Source: an uncultured Alteromonadaceae bacterium
GTDB taxonomy: Bacteria > Pseudomonadota > Gammaproteobacteria > Enterobacterales > Alteromonadaceae
Assembly (NCBI GenBank): GCA_938085045.1
Contig: CALKGI010000068.1
Span: 1 to 41,656 of the forward strand
DNA: 41,656 bases
Direction: 5' to 3'
The stretch's first letter is position 1, and every line of letters begins with the position of its first letter. This document shows positions 34,441 to 41,641 of this stretch, piece after piece. The notes under the pieces are model-generated. The model searched no databases and was not told where the DNA came from. It worked only from the letters and a program-made list of their open reading frames with translations. The position numbers and the translations under genes are program-made.

Positions 34441-35412
34441 ATGAAAGCTGTCAATATTAAATCTTTATTGTGGATTGTTAGTTTGTTCAGCGTTGTTGCG
34501 TTTGGGGCTTTAGCTCAAGCGACTTCAGCCCAAGTAGAGCCACCCAAAATGAAGTTCAATTGGCCAAGCTCGGGTACCGTTAAGGTTGTTGAGTCGGTGT
34601 TGAAAAAAAATCGTCGCGCAAGAACAGCTTACGACCTGCAACTCAACACCGACAAAGACAATAACCTGCTGGTGACCTATGACAATTTTAGATTTTTGTA
34701 TATCGAGGGGGTTGATATCAGCCATCCCGAGATTTTCAAGCAGCTTGCGCCCGTTTTGGCTTTAACCGCTGCCGCGCCGGGTTACAAGGTCGATTCGGCA
34801 GGAACATTAGTGGGGGTTGTAGGGCTCTACAATATGGTCGAGCGCTTGAGCAACATGGATTTAGTTAAAAAAAATATGGATGAACAAAAAAGAGCCGGGG
34901 TGCTGGCTATGTTGAAAAATCCGCAATTGTTAGAAGTGATGGAAACCAAAGCCGCGAGCAATTGGCATGCGTGGGTGAGTTTGCTGGTGGACTTTCCCGA
35001 TGAAGATGAAGTAGGCGCAATATATAAGCTCAAAACCGAATCGGTCGCTTTTGGCCAAGTGATCCCGTTCGATTTGACTTATGAACGGATGGCAGTGACC
35101 GACCCTAAGCACAAAGGCTTGGTTAAAATGTTGATTGAATCTAAGTCAGATAATTCTGCGATAATTGAAGCCGCTGGCACTTTTGTTAAAAATATGATGA
35201 AGCAAAGTGGTCAGTCTCAACAAGAGATTGACGAAATGGTGTTCGAGTCTGCTGACCAGCGAACCATTGTCGAAATTCTCACCGACCCATTAACGCTTAG
35301 GCCTATTATGGTCAAAGTCGAGACTGTGCTGGATATGCAAATTAAAGGTGAAAAAGCCAATCGTCAAATTGAAGAACACAAATATGACTTTACCTGGCCT
35401 GCTAGCCGTTAA
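34441..35412 (+). CDS. Exported protein of unknown function
   Basis: A 323-residue protein, not recognised. A signal peptide (about 1-30, ending in ATSA) leads to a soluble mature domain that begins with KFNWPSSGTVKVVES and ends with KYDFTWPASR, so both ends carry a similar F-x-WP-S motif. The body mixes strands (AYDLQLNTDKDNNLLVTYDNFRFLYIEG) and amphipathic helices (VKKNMDEQKRAGVLAMLKNPQLLEVMETKAASNW). Cys is absent, as in many periplasmic proteins. A large hairpin follows the stop, so it is probably a single-gene transcript. It lies directly upstream of the paired three-gene cassettes but does not resemble them. Confidence 0.7.
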   Translation: MKAVNIKSLLWIVSLFSVVAFGALAQATSAQVEPPKMKFNWPSSGTVKVVESVLKKNRRARTAYDLQLNTDKDNNLLVTYDNFRFLYIEGVDISHPEIFKQLAPVLALTAAAPGYKVDSAGTLVGVVGLYNMVERLSNMDLVKKNMDEQKRAGVLAMLKNPQLLEVMETKAASNWHAWVSLLVDFPDEDEVGAIYKLKTESVAFGQVIPFDLTYERMAVTDPKHKGLVKMLIESKSDNSAIIEAAGTFVKNMMKQSGQSQQEIDEMVFESADQRTIVEILTDPLTLRPIMVKVETVLDMQIKGEKANRQIEEHKYDFTWPASR

Positions 35413-35431
35413 CTTTTGCAATTGACAGGTG

Positions 35432-35470
35432 CAAGTATTTTGTTTGTATAAAAAACAAACAAAATGCTTG
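35432..35470 (+). terminator. Long AT-rich hairpin after the exported protein gene
   Basis: A 16-bp stem (35432-35447 with 35455-35470, one G-T pair) and a 7-nt loop of mostly A. The stem is AT-rich and there is no clean T-run after it, so it may be an RNA stability element or an operator and not a classical terminator. Confidence 0.5.
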
Positions 35471-35522
35471 TGATTTGTTAATAACTAATATACTGTTCTT
35501 ATATACAGTTTTTGTGTAATCT

Positions 35523-35554
35523 AATTGCAGTACTAGACTACTGCTGCAATTTTG
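35523..35554 (+). terminator. Possible intrinsic terminator in the cassette 1 leader
   Basis: AATTGCAG at 35523-35530 pairs with CTGCAATT at 35544-35551, with an inner CAGTA/TACTG pairing as alternative; TTTT follows the stem. Weak T-run, so confidence is modest. Confidence 0.4.
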
Positions 35555-35687
35555 AAATGATCCTGTGAAAACTAATTGTCGTATTTGTTGATAATTTTTA
35601 GGTTTTGCTTATATTCATAATGTATTGATTTTAAAGGTCACCTGTACTTTGATGCACTGGGTTTTGGCTGTCGTAATGTAAGATTGA

Positions 35688-35705
35688 TGGAAGGATTATT
35701 GTGCT
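35688..35705 (+). promoter_or_regulatory. Cassette leader box, copy 1
   Basis: TGGAAGGATTATTGTGCT matches 37461-37478 ahead of cassette 2 at 17 of 18 positions. It contains AAGGA spaced 5 nt from a GTG, thus a ribosome binding site plus start codon, and may mark a conserved leader peptide start. Confidence 0.6.
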
Positions 35706-35757
35706 TGGTTCCCTTGAACCTAATCAATTGATCGGCTTAAATGGCCCCGGTTGTTAA
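35701..35757 (+). CDS. Candidate 18-residue leader peptide
   Basis: GTG at 35701 with AAGGA upstream opens an 18-codon frame (MLGSLEPNQLIGLNGPGC) ended by TAA at 35755-35757. The equivalent GTG of cassette 2 also reads ML and then NQL in frame before merging with the exported-protein gene, which speaks for translation. It could be a regulatory leader peptide. No known family; chance cannot be excluded. Confidence 0.35.
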   Translation: MLGSLEPNQLIGLNGPGC

Positions 35758-35873
35758 CCATTGTTACTAAAAGTGACTAAAAGTTAACAATCTCCACTTT
35801 TCTGTGGGCATTGATTGCACCACTTCATCTTCTAATGGATTAGCTCTTTAGTATTTTCTGGATAAAAACAATT

Positions 35874-36239
35874 ATGAATAATTTAGTATCAGCCTTTGGC
35901 AAAGGTATGGCATTTGCGTGCGCGTTTTGCGCTAGCATTGCCAATGCAGGCGAAGCATTAGACAGTATTAATGCACAAGTTGAACAACAAGCAGCGCAAA
36001 TCGATCAAGTTCACGGGGTATTGTTAACCTCGCAGGAACGTGATAATTTGAAAATGGCGTTAATAGTTAAAAAGGTGACAAAAGAAGAAGCGGCAGTGAC
36101 CGATGTCACTGTTAAAGATAAAGCCGACAAGGCCATTGCAACATACGAAATCACCGATCCGGTCGAACAGCGCAAGTTGTTGATTGAGATCGAAGCTTCT
36201 TATTTTGGCGGCGGCGGCAAATTACCACCTTGCTGCTAA
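35874..36239 (+). CDS. Cassette 1 small exported protein
   Basis: A 121-residue protein with a signal peptide (cut likely after ANA, before GEALDS, near residue 25). The mature 95 residues are a Gln/Ala-rich helix (LDSINAQVEQQAAQIDQVHGVLL), a Lys/Asp-rich middle (VKKVTKEE...VTDVTVKDKADKAIATYEI) and an unusual tail, SYFGGGGKLPPCC, with two final Cys. It aligns along its length with the first gene of cassette 2 (shared AGEA cleavage region, V-K/A-KEV, TD-x-TV, I-x-x-Y). The glycine run followed by a short Cys/Pro tail invites comparison with processed peptides, but no peptidase or modification enzyme is recognisable. Function unknown; the ribosome binding site is weak. Confidence 0.7.
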   Translation: MNNLVSAFGKGMAFACAFCASIANAGEALDSINAQVEQQAAQIDQVHGVLLTSQERDNLKMALIVKKVTKEEAAVTDVTVKDKADKAIATYEITDPVEQRKLLIEIEASYFGGGGKLPPCC

Positions 36240-36259
36240 TAATCTGGTAATAAAAAGAA

Positions 36260-36811
36260 ATGAATGAACTGTACGAGTTGTTAGATATGATAAGCCGGGT
36301 GTTATGGTTTATATATGCTATCGCTTTGCTGATGTTTTATTACATATCTAGAAAACATTATGGTGCAAAATCCAGCCTTGTTACCATGATAATCATTGTG
36401 GTGTCCAATACGCTAATGTTGGGTTATCAAGAATTGTTGGATTGGTATATTGAAGCTCATCCCGATTACCATCCTGTTGTCAATTTTTTCTGGTTTATGG
36501 GGTTTGCGACTTTTTATTTGGCTGCTTTGACAGTTTTATATAAAGTTCATAAAACTGAAAATATTAAAATAAGTACTTTAGGTCAGTACACGGGTGTTTC
36601 TTTTTTGATATTAGGATGTTTTCAGTTAGCGCAGTATGCTGAGATTGTTATTTTTCGTTCTACTGAGCTAATAAGTGGCATTTATACCGTTGGTATTCCC
36701 ACGTTAAATATCGCGATTGCAGTCGTTAGTTTAGGTCTTGGTTCGTTAGCAATATATTATTTGCATGGTAATAAAAAAGGTCTTGAAGGATTGAAACGAT
36801 GGACTATTTGA
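36260..36811 (+). CDS. Cassette 1 five-helix membrane protein
   Basis: A 183-residue inner-membrane protein with five predicted helices (about 11-29, 39-57, 74-94, 108-128, 145-166), not assignable to a known family. The short loops carry acidic/His residues (ELLDWYIEAHPDYHP). The gene starts 20 bp after the exported-protein gene and overlaps the next one by 13 bp, so the trio is co-translated. The second gene of cassette 2 has the same length and helix spacing but little sequence identity. It could be a receptor, immunity protein or exporter for the small exported partner; nothing in the sequence decides this. Confidence 0.7.
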   Translation: MNELYELLDMISRVLWFIYAIALLMFYYISRKHYGAKSSLVTMIIIVVSNTLMLGYQELLDWYIEAHPDYHPVVNFFWFMGFATFYLAALTVLYKVHKTENIKISTLGQYTGVSFLILGCFQLAQYAEIVIFRSTELISGIYTVGIPTLNIAIAVVSLGLGSLAIYYLHGNKKGLEGLKRWTI

Positions 36812-37209
36812 TAGTACTGATGATCTTGGTTTATCTGGCCTTGTTTATTCAGGTTTTCTTTAAAATCAGGCAAAACATCGCACTGTGTATTGAACCAAGA
36901 TGGACGCCTGAAAGGGAGTACAGCAAGGCTGAGTTAGCCGCCAAGTCAATGGGCTACTGGGAAAAACAGTTGCAAATTGCCGACAACGCAACCGACAAGG
37001 CCCATTGTTTTGACAATATTCGCGCTGCCCAGCGTGTGTTGATGGACTCAACTGGCGATTATGTACCATTGCAGGCCAAACGAGATTTGACTGAGCCTTT
37101 ACCAACCTTGGTTGATAAAAAGCTCGTTGAGCCGTCATTACCACAAAATGTGATCTTGTTAGCTCATGCCAAAGGTTTTAAGAAAGGCGATGATTTTTTT
37201 GAAGATTAA
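36799..37209 (+). CDS. Cassette 1 membrane-anchored cytosolic protein
   Basis: A 136-residue protein with one N-terminal helix (about 3-22, YLIVLMILVYLALFIQVFF) and a hydrophilic remainder rich in charged helices (YSKAELAAKSMGYWEKQLQIADNATDKAHCFDNIRAAQRVL). AAGGA lies 8 nt before the ATG. It overlaps the upstream membrane gene by 13 bp and closes cassette 1. No family recognised; synteny, not sequence, pairs it with the third gene of cassette 2. Confidence 0.65.
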   Translation: MDYLIVLMILVYLALFIQVFFKIRQNIALCIEPRWTPEREYSKAELAAKSMGYWEKQLQIADNATDKAHCFDNIRAAQRVLMDSTGDYVPLQAKRDLTEPLPTLVDKKLVEPSLPQNVILLAHAKGFKKGDDFFED

Positions 37210-37460
37210 TCGCCTTCTTTGCTTAACCCTCCTATCAAAAATACTACTTTGAGCTTTATTTGTCTGGTTAGGGGCTTTCATTGTATTCCTTAATACCCTC
37301 AAAATGGATCAGATAAGATCAAACTGATTGTTTTTTCATCTAACATTCGATATTAGCTCAAAATAGTCTCATTTTGTCCATTTTACCTGCTTGTTTTGTT
37401 ACTTCACATCGTATATTGTAAATAACCCATTAATAAATGGTTTTGAATGCATTAACGTTT

Positions 37461-37478
37461 TGGAAGAATTATTGTGCT
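37461..37478 (+). promoter_or_regulatory. Cassette leader box, copy 2
   Basis: TGGAAGAATTATTGTGCT, 17 of 18 identical to 35688-35705. The GTG at 37474 is in frame with the exported-protein gene of cassette 2, and AATCAATTG follows in both leaders (35722-35730, 37486-37494) in the same reading frame. The rest of the 37210-37460 gap is AT-rich with no gene. Confidence 0.6.
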
Positions 37479-37503
37479 GAAAAACAATCAATTGGAAGTT
37501 CAT

Positions 37504-37851
37504 ATGCGTAATTTCAAATTTAATAAAATGGCTTTTTTTGCCTGTCCTTTATTGTTAAGTTCTACTGTATTTGCAGGCGAGGCTGATGTGAGGGCACTTG
37601 AAAGTCGAGTTGCTCAACAGGTAGAAAGTATTGAGAAAACCGGTTTATTGCCAACCTATGTTGAAGTCGAACAGATCACGGTTGCTGTGGTTGCCAAAGA
37701 AGTGCATAACACGGATTTAACGGTGAACGGGGCAATAAAGAAATATCAGCTGGTTCCTACGTTGGCTCGCGCCTTAAGAATAAAAGTTGCTCTGAGCAAT
37801 AAACTCGGTCCTGGCGAAATTGAGTTTCCACCACCTAAGCCTCCAGGCTAG
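37504..37851 (+). CDS. Cassette 2 small exported protein
   Basis: A 115-residue protein, paralogue of the first gene of cassette 1. The ATG at 37504 is preferred: GGAAG is 6 nt upstream and the signal peptide (MRNFKFNKMAFFACPLLLSS, cut after VFA before GEADV) then begins normally. A GTG at 37474 in the leader box is an alternative start that would add ten residues. The mature part has a helix LESRVAQQVESIEKTG, the shared VVAKEV...TDLTV...IKKY core and a Pro-rich tail GPGEIEFPPPKPPG in place of the GGGGKLPPCC tail of its paralogue. Tails differ while cores align, which suggests that the tail is the variable part. Confidence 0.7.
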   Translation: MRNFKFNKMAFFACPLLLSSTVFAGEADVRALESRVAQQVESIEKTGLLPTYVEVEQITVAVVAKEVHNTDLTVNGAIKKYQLVPTLARALRIKVALSNKLGPGEIEFPPPKPPG

Positions 37852-37889
37852 TGGTTGTTTGAACAACAAAAATAAAAGAAAAAGTAAAT

Positions 37890-38420
37890 ATGGAATATTT
37901 AACTAAAGATTTAATGGTGTTTTACATCACCCTAACAGCGACAATCTGTTACGGACTATTGTTTGTTTACCACTTTGTTAAAAAAGAGAGTAACAAATCT
38001 TTGATGATCTTGGCCGGCTGTTTGTGTTTGGCCATGGTTTTTGCACATTCTTTTACTTCCTATAAAAATGAACTCGATAAGTCGAGTCTGGCGTTTTATA
38101 ACAGTGCCATTCACTTATATTTAATTTGGATGGTTCTAAATGCGATAACCCTGTTTGCGATCACTGGTTTGCACCGTATTTTTCGGCTGGAGTATCATGA
38201 CGTGGTTAAATATGTGCTGCGTTGTTTGGGGTTGTCGATAGTGCTGAATATGATCCTGCATGTAGATATTATACTTTTGGGCAATCGTGATTCTACATTG
38301 TTGTATTCGGTATATTCTTATGGAGAAAACTTGATCAATGTGTTCGTGTTTTGTTCTGTGTTAATTGCTCGTAAATGGAGTGAGGTGTTCAAATGGTTAC
38401 AATTAGCGCATTCGCGATAG
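37890..38420 (+). CDS. Cassette 2 five-helix membrane protein
   Basis: A 176-residue inner-membrane protein with five helices (about 9-30, 37-56, 73-95, 108-130, 145-163), matching the topology and length of the second gene of cassette 1. Sequence similarity to it is weak. Loops hold mixed charges (TSYKNELDKSSLAFYN; GLHRIFRLEYHDVVKY). The gene overlaps the next by 28 bp. Family not recognised. Confidence 0.7.
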   Translation: MEYLTKDLMVFYITLTATICYGLLFVYHFVKKESNKSLMILAGCLCLAMVFAHSFTSYKNELDKSSLAFYNSAIHLYLIWMVLNAITLFAITGLHRIFRLEYHDVVKYVLRCLGLSIVLNMILHVDIILLGNRDSTLLYSVYSYGENLINVFVFCSVLIARKWSEVFKWLQLAHSR

Positions 38421-38830
38421 CATTGTTGGCGCTGGCCGTCATTGCTTATAACGAATTCAATCATTATGGTGAAGGTAGGGCTGAGGGGCGTTTGCTAAAT
38501 CAACAGCATTCAGCGCAATTGTCAGGGTTGTCAGAACATCTGCACATTCCGCGTAAAAGTACAGTTGGTTTTGTCGCTAAGTGTAAGGCTGTAGCCCAGT
38601 TTGCGCATGTTGTGTTTTTTATGTCTGAAGATTCAAAGCAAGAGCAAGTCAGGCGTAACGAGTTAACAGCGCAGACGTTGCTTAAAGAGTATCAAGATTT
38701 TATCACGCTAGACCCAGAAGAACGAACCCGCCGCTTTTTACGCTGGCGCGACGACATTGCGCATTTTCAAAGCAATCAACAGGCAAGTTTGTCGGTTAAG
38801 TCTAAGACGGTTGAGTTTAGAGTTTCGTAG
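38393..38830 (+). CDS. Cassette 2 membrane-anchored cytosolic protein
   Basis: A 145-residue protein with one N-terminal helix (about 3-19, TISAFAIALLALAVIAY) and a charged, helical cytosolic part (QHSAQLSGLSEHL; KQEQVRRNELTAQTLLKEYQDFITLDPEERTRRFLRWRDDI). It ends cassette 2, its stop codon falling within a REP-like inverted repeat. Same position, size and topology as the third gene of cassette 1. No family recognised. Confidence 0.65.
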   Translation: MVTISAFAIALLALAVIAYNEFNHYGEGRAEGRLLNQQHSAQLSGLSEHLHIPRKSTVGFVAKCKAVAQFAHVVFFMSEDSKQEQVRRNELTAQTLLKEYQDFITLDPEERTRRFLRWRDDIAHFQSNQQASLSVKSKTVEFRVS

Positions 38831-38870
38831 GCCGGTTTAGCATTTTTGAAAATGTTACAGCCATCCTACG
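38826..38870. repeat. REP-like inverted repeat after cassette 2
   Basis: CGTAGG at 38826-38831 pairs with CCTACG at 38865-38870, with an inner CATTTT...AAAATG stem (about 38841-38854). The outer arm contains the stop codon of the last cassette gene. It may also end transcription from both sides. Confidence 0.5.
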
Positions 38871-38891
38871 CGGGTCATTCAAGTTAATTCA

Positions 38892-40961
38892 TCACGCCCA
38901 ACTACTCAAAATTGATTTTCTAATATCTGTTAGTGCCTTTTGCCCTGCTAACTGTTCGTTTGCTGTGGGCTGTTTGCGGGGATAGGTTGTTGCCTCTAGG
39001 TTGGTCATTACACTTTCAGTTAAAAAGCGGCTCTTGCTGCCAAATACATGCTTGTCGCCGTGTTGCTGTTGTTGTGGCACCCAGTATTTTAACGGCTGTA
39101 TAAGGTGTAATTCTTCTTTGGCTCGGGTCATTGCCACATATAACAACCGCCTTTCTTCTTCTATTAATTTGTCGTCACCACAGGCGTATTCGTTGGGAAA
39201 ATTGCCATCGGCAACGTTTAATACAAACACGTTTTTCCATTCTTGACCTTTGGCGCTGTGTATAGTGCTTAATATCAAAAAGTCGTCGTCTAGTAACGGC
39301 GCGCCTGCTAAATCGCCAGACGATACGGGTGGGTCTAGTGTTAGTTCGCTCAAAAACCTTTCGCGGCTGTTATATTGCTGTGACATTCTCACCAGTTGTT
39401 CTATATCACCCCAACGTACAAAATGGTCATCGTAGTTGGTTTCTAAAATTTCTTTATACCAGCCAGCCACTTGCGATAGTTGGTCGCTCCAACTAATGGT
39501 GTTGTGATGAACGCTAGGCAGCAAGTTGCACAGTTTAGTCCACTGTTCGTTTTTCACCATGGTCGACTGGTAACCTGCCAAGCTGTACAAGTCGTTATTT
39601 TGTTGGGTTAAGTGACCCAAAATAGATTCGGCTGTGCGTGGGCCAATACGTGGCAACATTTTAAGCACTCTAAAACCAGAGATCTGGTGCTTGGGGTTGT
39701 CGGCAAAGCGCATGATGCTGAGCAGGTCTTTTACGTGGGCGGCTTCAAGAAATTTTAGGCCGCCGTGTTTAACGTAAGGAATGTTGCGTTGGGCTAATGC
39801 CAGCTCTAGTCGGTCACTATGATGGCTGGAGCGAAATAATACCGATTGATGTTTAAGCAAAGTGCCCGACTCGCGAGCGGCCAAGAGTTTGTCGATGATG
39901 TATTTGGCTTGTTTAACGTCGTCTTCTACGGTGACCAGTTGGGGTTTGGTGATAGACTTTTTTTCGCTAAAAAGGTCAATTTTGTAACCGCTTTTACTTT
40001 CTTTGAGCAGCGCGTTCGACACATCGAGAATCGGCTGGGTAGAGCGATAGTTTTTTTGCAGTGAGACGACTTTGGCAGGCGGCGAAAATTGCTGGGGAAA
40101 GTTAAGTATATTGTCGACATCGGCACTGCGAAAACTGTAAATTGACTGGGCATCGTCACCAACTACCGTTAGCCCGCTGCCATCAGGAAACAGCCGTTGT
40201 AACAGGCTTGCTTGTAGTAGGTTGGTGTCTTGGTATTCGTCAACCAAAATGTGGTCGAAGTCTTTGCGAATGAGTGCGGCGATGTCGGGCACCCCAGCCA
40301 TGTGGTACCAATACAACAATAGGTCGTCGTAGTCGAGGCAGGCTTGTTCTATTTTTTGTTCAACATAGGTTTTGAACAATTGTTTGAGTTCATCATGCCA
40401 GTCTTTACACCACGGAAAATCGACATCAAGAATTTGTTCTAGCTCGGCCTGAGCATTAACGCAACGCGAATAGATGTCGAGGCAGGTATTTTTGCGTGGG
40501 AATCGTTTTTCGCTGCTGCTGAACCCCAATTTATGGCGAACCAAGTCGAGCATATCAGCAGAATCGTTGCGGTCCATGATCACAAAACCTGGGTCTAACC
40601 CAATAGATTGGGCGTACATTCGCAACAAGCGGTTGGCGATAGAATGAAAGGTGCCCATCCATGGTAGTTTTACCGGCGCGAAGGTTTGATCTTTTTGACG
40701 TAATTGGGCTTCGACAATGCGATTAACCCGTTCAGACAATTCGTTGGCTGCTCTACGTGAAAATGTCATTAGCAGTATTCGCTCGGGGCTGACATTGTTA
40801 GTTACAAGGTGTGCGGCCCGGTGGGCTAGGGTATTAGTTTTGCCTGTGCCAGCTCCGGCAATGATCAGCAAAGGGCCTGACTCAATGCCTTTATTTGCAT
40901 CAATATCGCCAAATTGCGCGGCCTGTTGTTGCTTAGTGTTTAAGTCTGTCATCGCCAACAT
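38892..40961 (-). CDS. UvrD/Rep-like SF1 DNA helicase
   Basis: A 689-residue superfamily 1A helicase. Motif I AGAGTGKT (about 36-43), Ia TFSRRAANEL, II LVDEYQDTN, III GDDAQSIYSFRSAD, IV NYRST, V TIHSAKGQEWKNVFVL and VI RLLYVAMTRAKEEL are all intact. Length fits Rep/PcrA, but the C-terminal tail differs from E. coli Rep or UvrD, so it is probably an additional helicase; it unwinds DNA 3'-5'. The ATG at 40961 has AGGGGA 8 nt upstream; a second ATG nine bases later is possible. It stands alone on the minus strand. Confidence 0.93.
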   Translation of the reverse strand: MLAMTDLNTKQQQAAQFGDIDANKGIESGPLLIIAGAGTGKTNTLAHRAAHLVTNNVSPERILLMTFSRRAANELSERVNRIVEAQLRQKDQTFAPVKLPWMGTFHSIANRLLRMYAQSIGLDPGFVIMDRNDSADMLDLVRHKLGFSSSEKRFPRKNTCLDIYSRCVNAQAELEQILDVDFPWCKDWHDELKQLFKTYVEQKIEQACLDYDDLLLYWYHMAGVPDIAALIRKDFDHILVDEYQDTNLLQASLLQRLFPDGSGLTVVGDDAQSIYSFRSADVDNILNFPQQFSPPAKVVSLQKNYRSTQPILDVSNALLKESKSGYKIDLFSEKKSITKPQLVTVEDDVKQAKYIIDKLLAARESGTLLKHQSVLFRSSHHSDRLELALAQRNIPYVKHGGLKFLEAAHVKDLLSIMRFADNPKHQISGFRVLKMLPRIGPRTAESILGHLTQQNNDLYSLAGYQSTMVKNEQWTKLCNLLPSVHHNTISWSDQLSQVAGWYKEILETNYDDHFVRWGDIEQLVRMSQQYNSRERFLSELTLDPPVSSGDLAGAPLLDDDFLILSTIHSAKGQEWKNVFVLNVADGNFPNEYACGDDKLIEEERRLLYVAMTRAKEELHLIQPLKYWVPQQQQHGDKHVFGSKSRFLTESVMTNLEATTYPRKQPTANEQLAGQKALTDIRKSILSSWA

Positions 40962-41073
40962 TTGAGCGTCCCCTGTAAAGTAAGCTGTATAAAAGCCCAG
41001 TTATGTAATGGTAGCAGAGAGAAGGGGCACTGTATAGATCAACATGAATGGTGTTTTAGGGTAATAAATAAGG

Positions 41074-41119
41074 TTGCAATGGATATTTTAATTCGCTAAT
41101 CTAAATGCGAATCATTATC
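41074..41119 (+). promoter_or_regulatory. Promoter with Fur box
   Basis: TTGCAA at 41074-41079 and TAATCT at 41097-41102 are 17 bp apart. Immediately downstream, TGCGAATCATTATCA at 41105-41119 matches 12 of 14 defined positions of the 7-1-7 Fur consensus TGATAATNATTATCA. Iron-dependent repression of the following gene is likely. Confidence 0.75.
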
Positions 41120-41133
41120 ATTAAGGTGTCATT

Positions 41134-41592
41134 ATGTTTTTATGTAAAAGTCACAAGCAAAAGTTGTCGAACGAGTCGCCTCAAAGGTTAAGGGAGATAA
41201 GTCGCAAGTGGAGTGAGCAGGCGGCGATGCATTATCAGTTTGAGCGTTATGATGTAGCATTGCCCTATGCAGGGTGTGCGATGGAAGTGTGTTGGATGGA
41301 AGCTGAAAAGTCGGATTCACCGAGCTTGGTGTTGTTGACCCAAACCCTGTGCTTGGCCATTTATTGTTTTAATTTGTTGAGTCATTTAAAAGACGAGCAG
41401 AGCGGATATGCGGTTCTGGCGATGAGTTGGCAGCATTTTTCGCGCTTTGCGCTGTCGCTTAATGACCCTGAGATGGTCAAACAATATTTGATTTTGTGTA
41501 AAGACAACGAACAACACGAATCGGCAATTGAACAGCACACCACTTGGCCGTTTGAACCGGTAGAACAGGCGGTGACTGCTGTGATCCATTGA
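41134..41592 (+). CDS. Small Fur-regulated protein of unknown function
   Basis: A 152-residue cytosolic, helix-rich protein; not recognised. Helical pairs such as REISRKWSEQAAMHYQFERYDVALPYAGCAMEVCW and LTQTLCLAIYCFNLLSHLKDEQSGYAVLAMSWQHFSRFAL have a TPR-like spacing. It is rich in Cys, His and Met in the middle part. AAGGTG lies 6 nt before the ATG. A Fur box covers its promoter, so it should rise in iron shortage; a role in iron handling is inferred only from this. Confidence 0.75.
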   Translation: MFLCKSHKQKLSNESPQRLREISRKWSEQAAMHYQFERYDVALPYAGCAMEVCWMEAEKSDSPSLVLLTQTLCLAIYCFNLLSHLKDEQSGYAVLAMSWQHFSRFALSLNDPEMVKQYLILCKDNEQHESAIEQHTTWPFEPVEQAVTAVIH

Positions 41593-41605
41593 TTTTATTA
41601 CTGAT

Positions 41606-41641
41606 GTAGGTTGTGGTTGACGAGGCACGAGGAAGCCCAAC
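41606..41641. repeat. Possible REP-like repeat at window end
   Basis: An interspersed-repeat-like segment with GTTG (41610-41613) and CAAC (41638-41641) ends, and on the minus strand a direct repeat CCTCG-TG-CCTCG. Similar GTAGG...-type elements are frequent between genes of marine gammaproteobacteria. The window ends too soon to judge it. Confidence 0.3.

Larger units (their letters stand above)
35413..35873 (+). other. 461-bp AT-rich region before cassette 1
   Basis: Contains a 16-bp-stem hairpin (35432-35470), a second hairpin with a short T-run (35523-35554), the leader box shared with cassette 2 (35688-35705), an 18-codon open frame (35701-35757) and an 8-bp inverted repeat around a tandem CTAAAAGT motif (35751-35758/35783-35790). 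No longer gene is seen. The number of structured elements suggests regulated or attenuated expression of cassette 1. Confidence 0.5.

Noticed and set aside
34262..34444. 60-codon open frame before the exported protein gene
   Set aside because: No ribosome binding site, odd Trp/Cys/Ile-rich composition, no resemblance to any protein; reads as non-coding leader.
35413..35873. Retron-type or other structured non-coding RNA gene
   Set aside because: Several hairpins exist, but no reverse transcriptase or conserved RNA motif could be recognised.
35874..38830. RiPP or bacteriocin cluster with modification enzymes
   Set aside because: The glycine-rich tail suggested it, but no radical SAM, cyclase, LanB/LanC-like, peptidase or ABC exporter gene is present.
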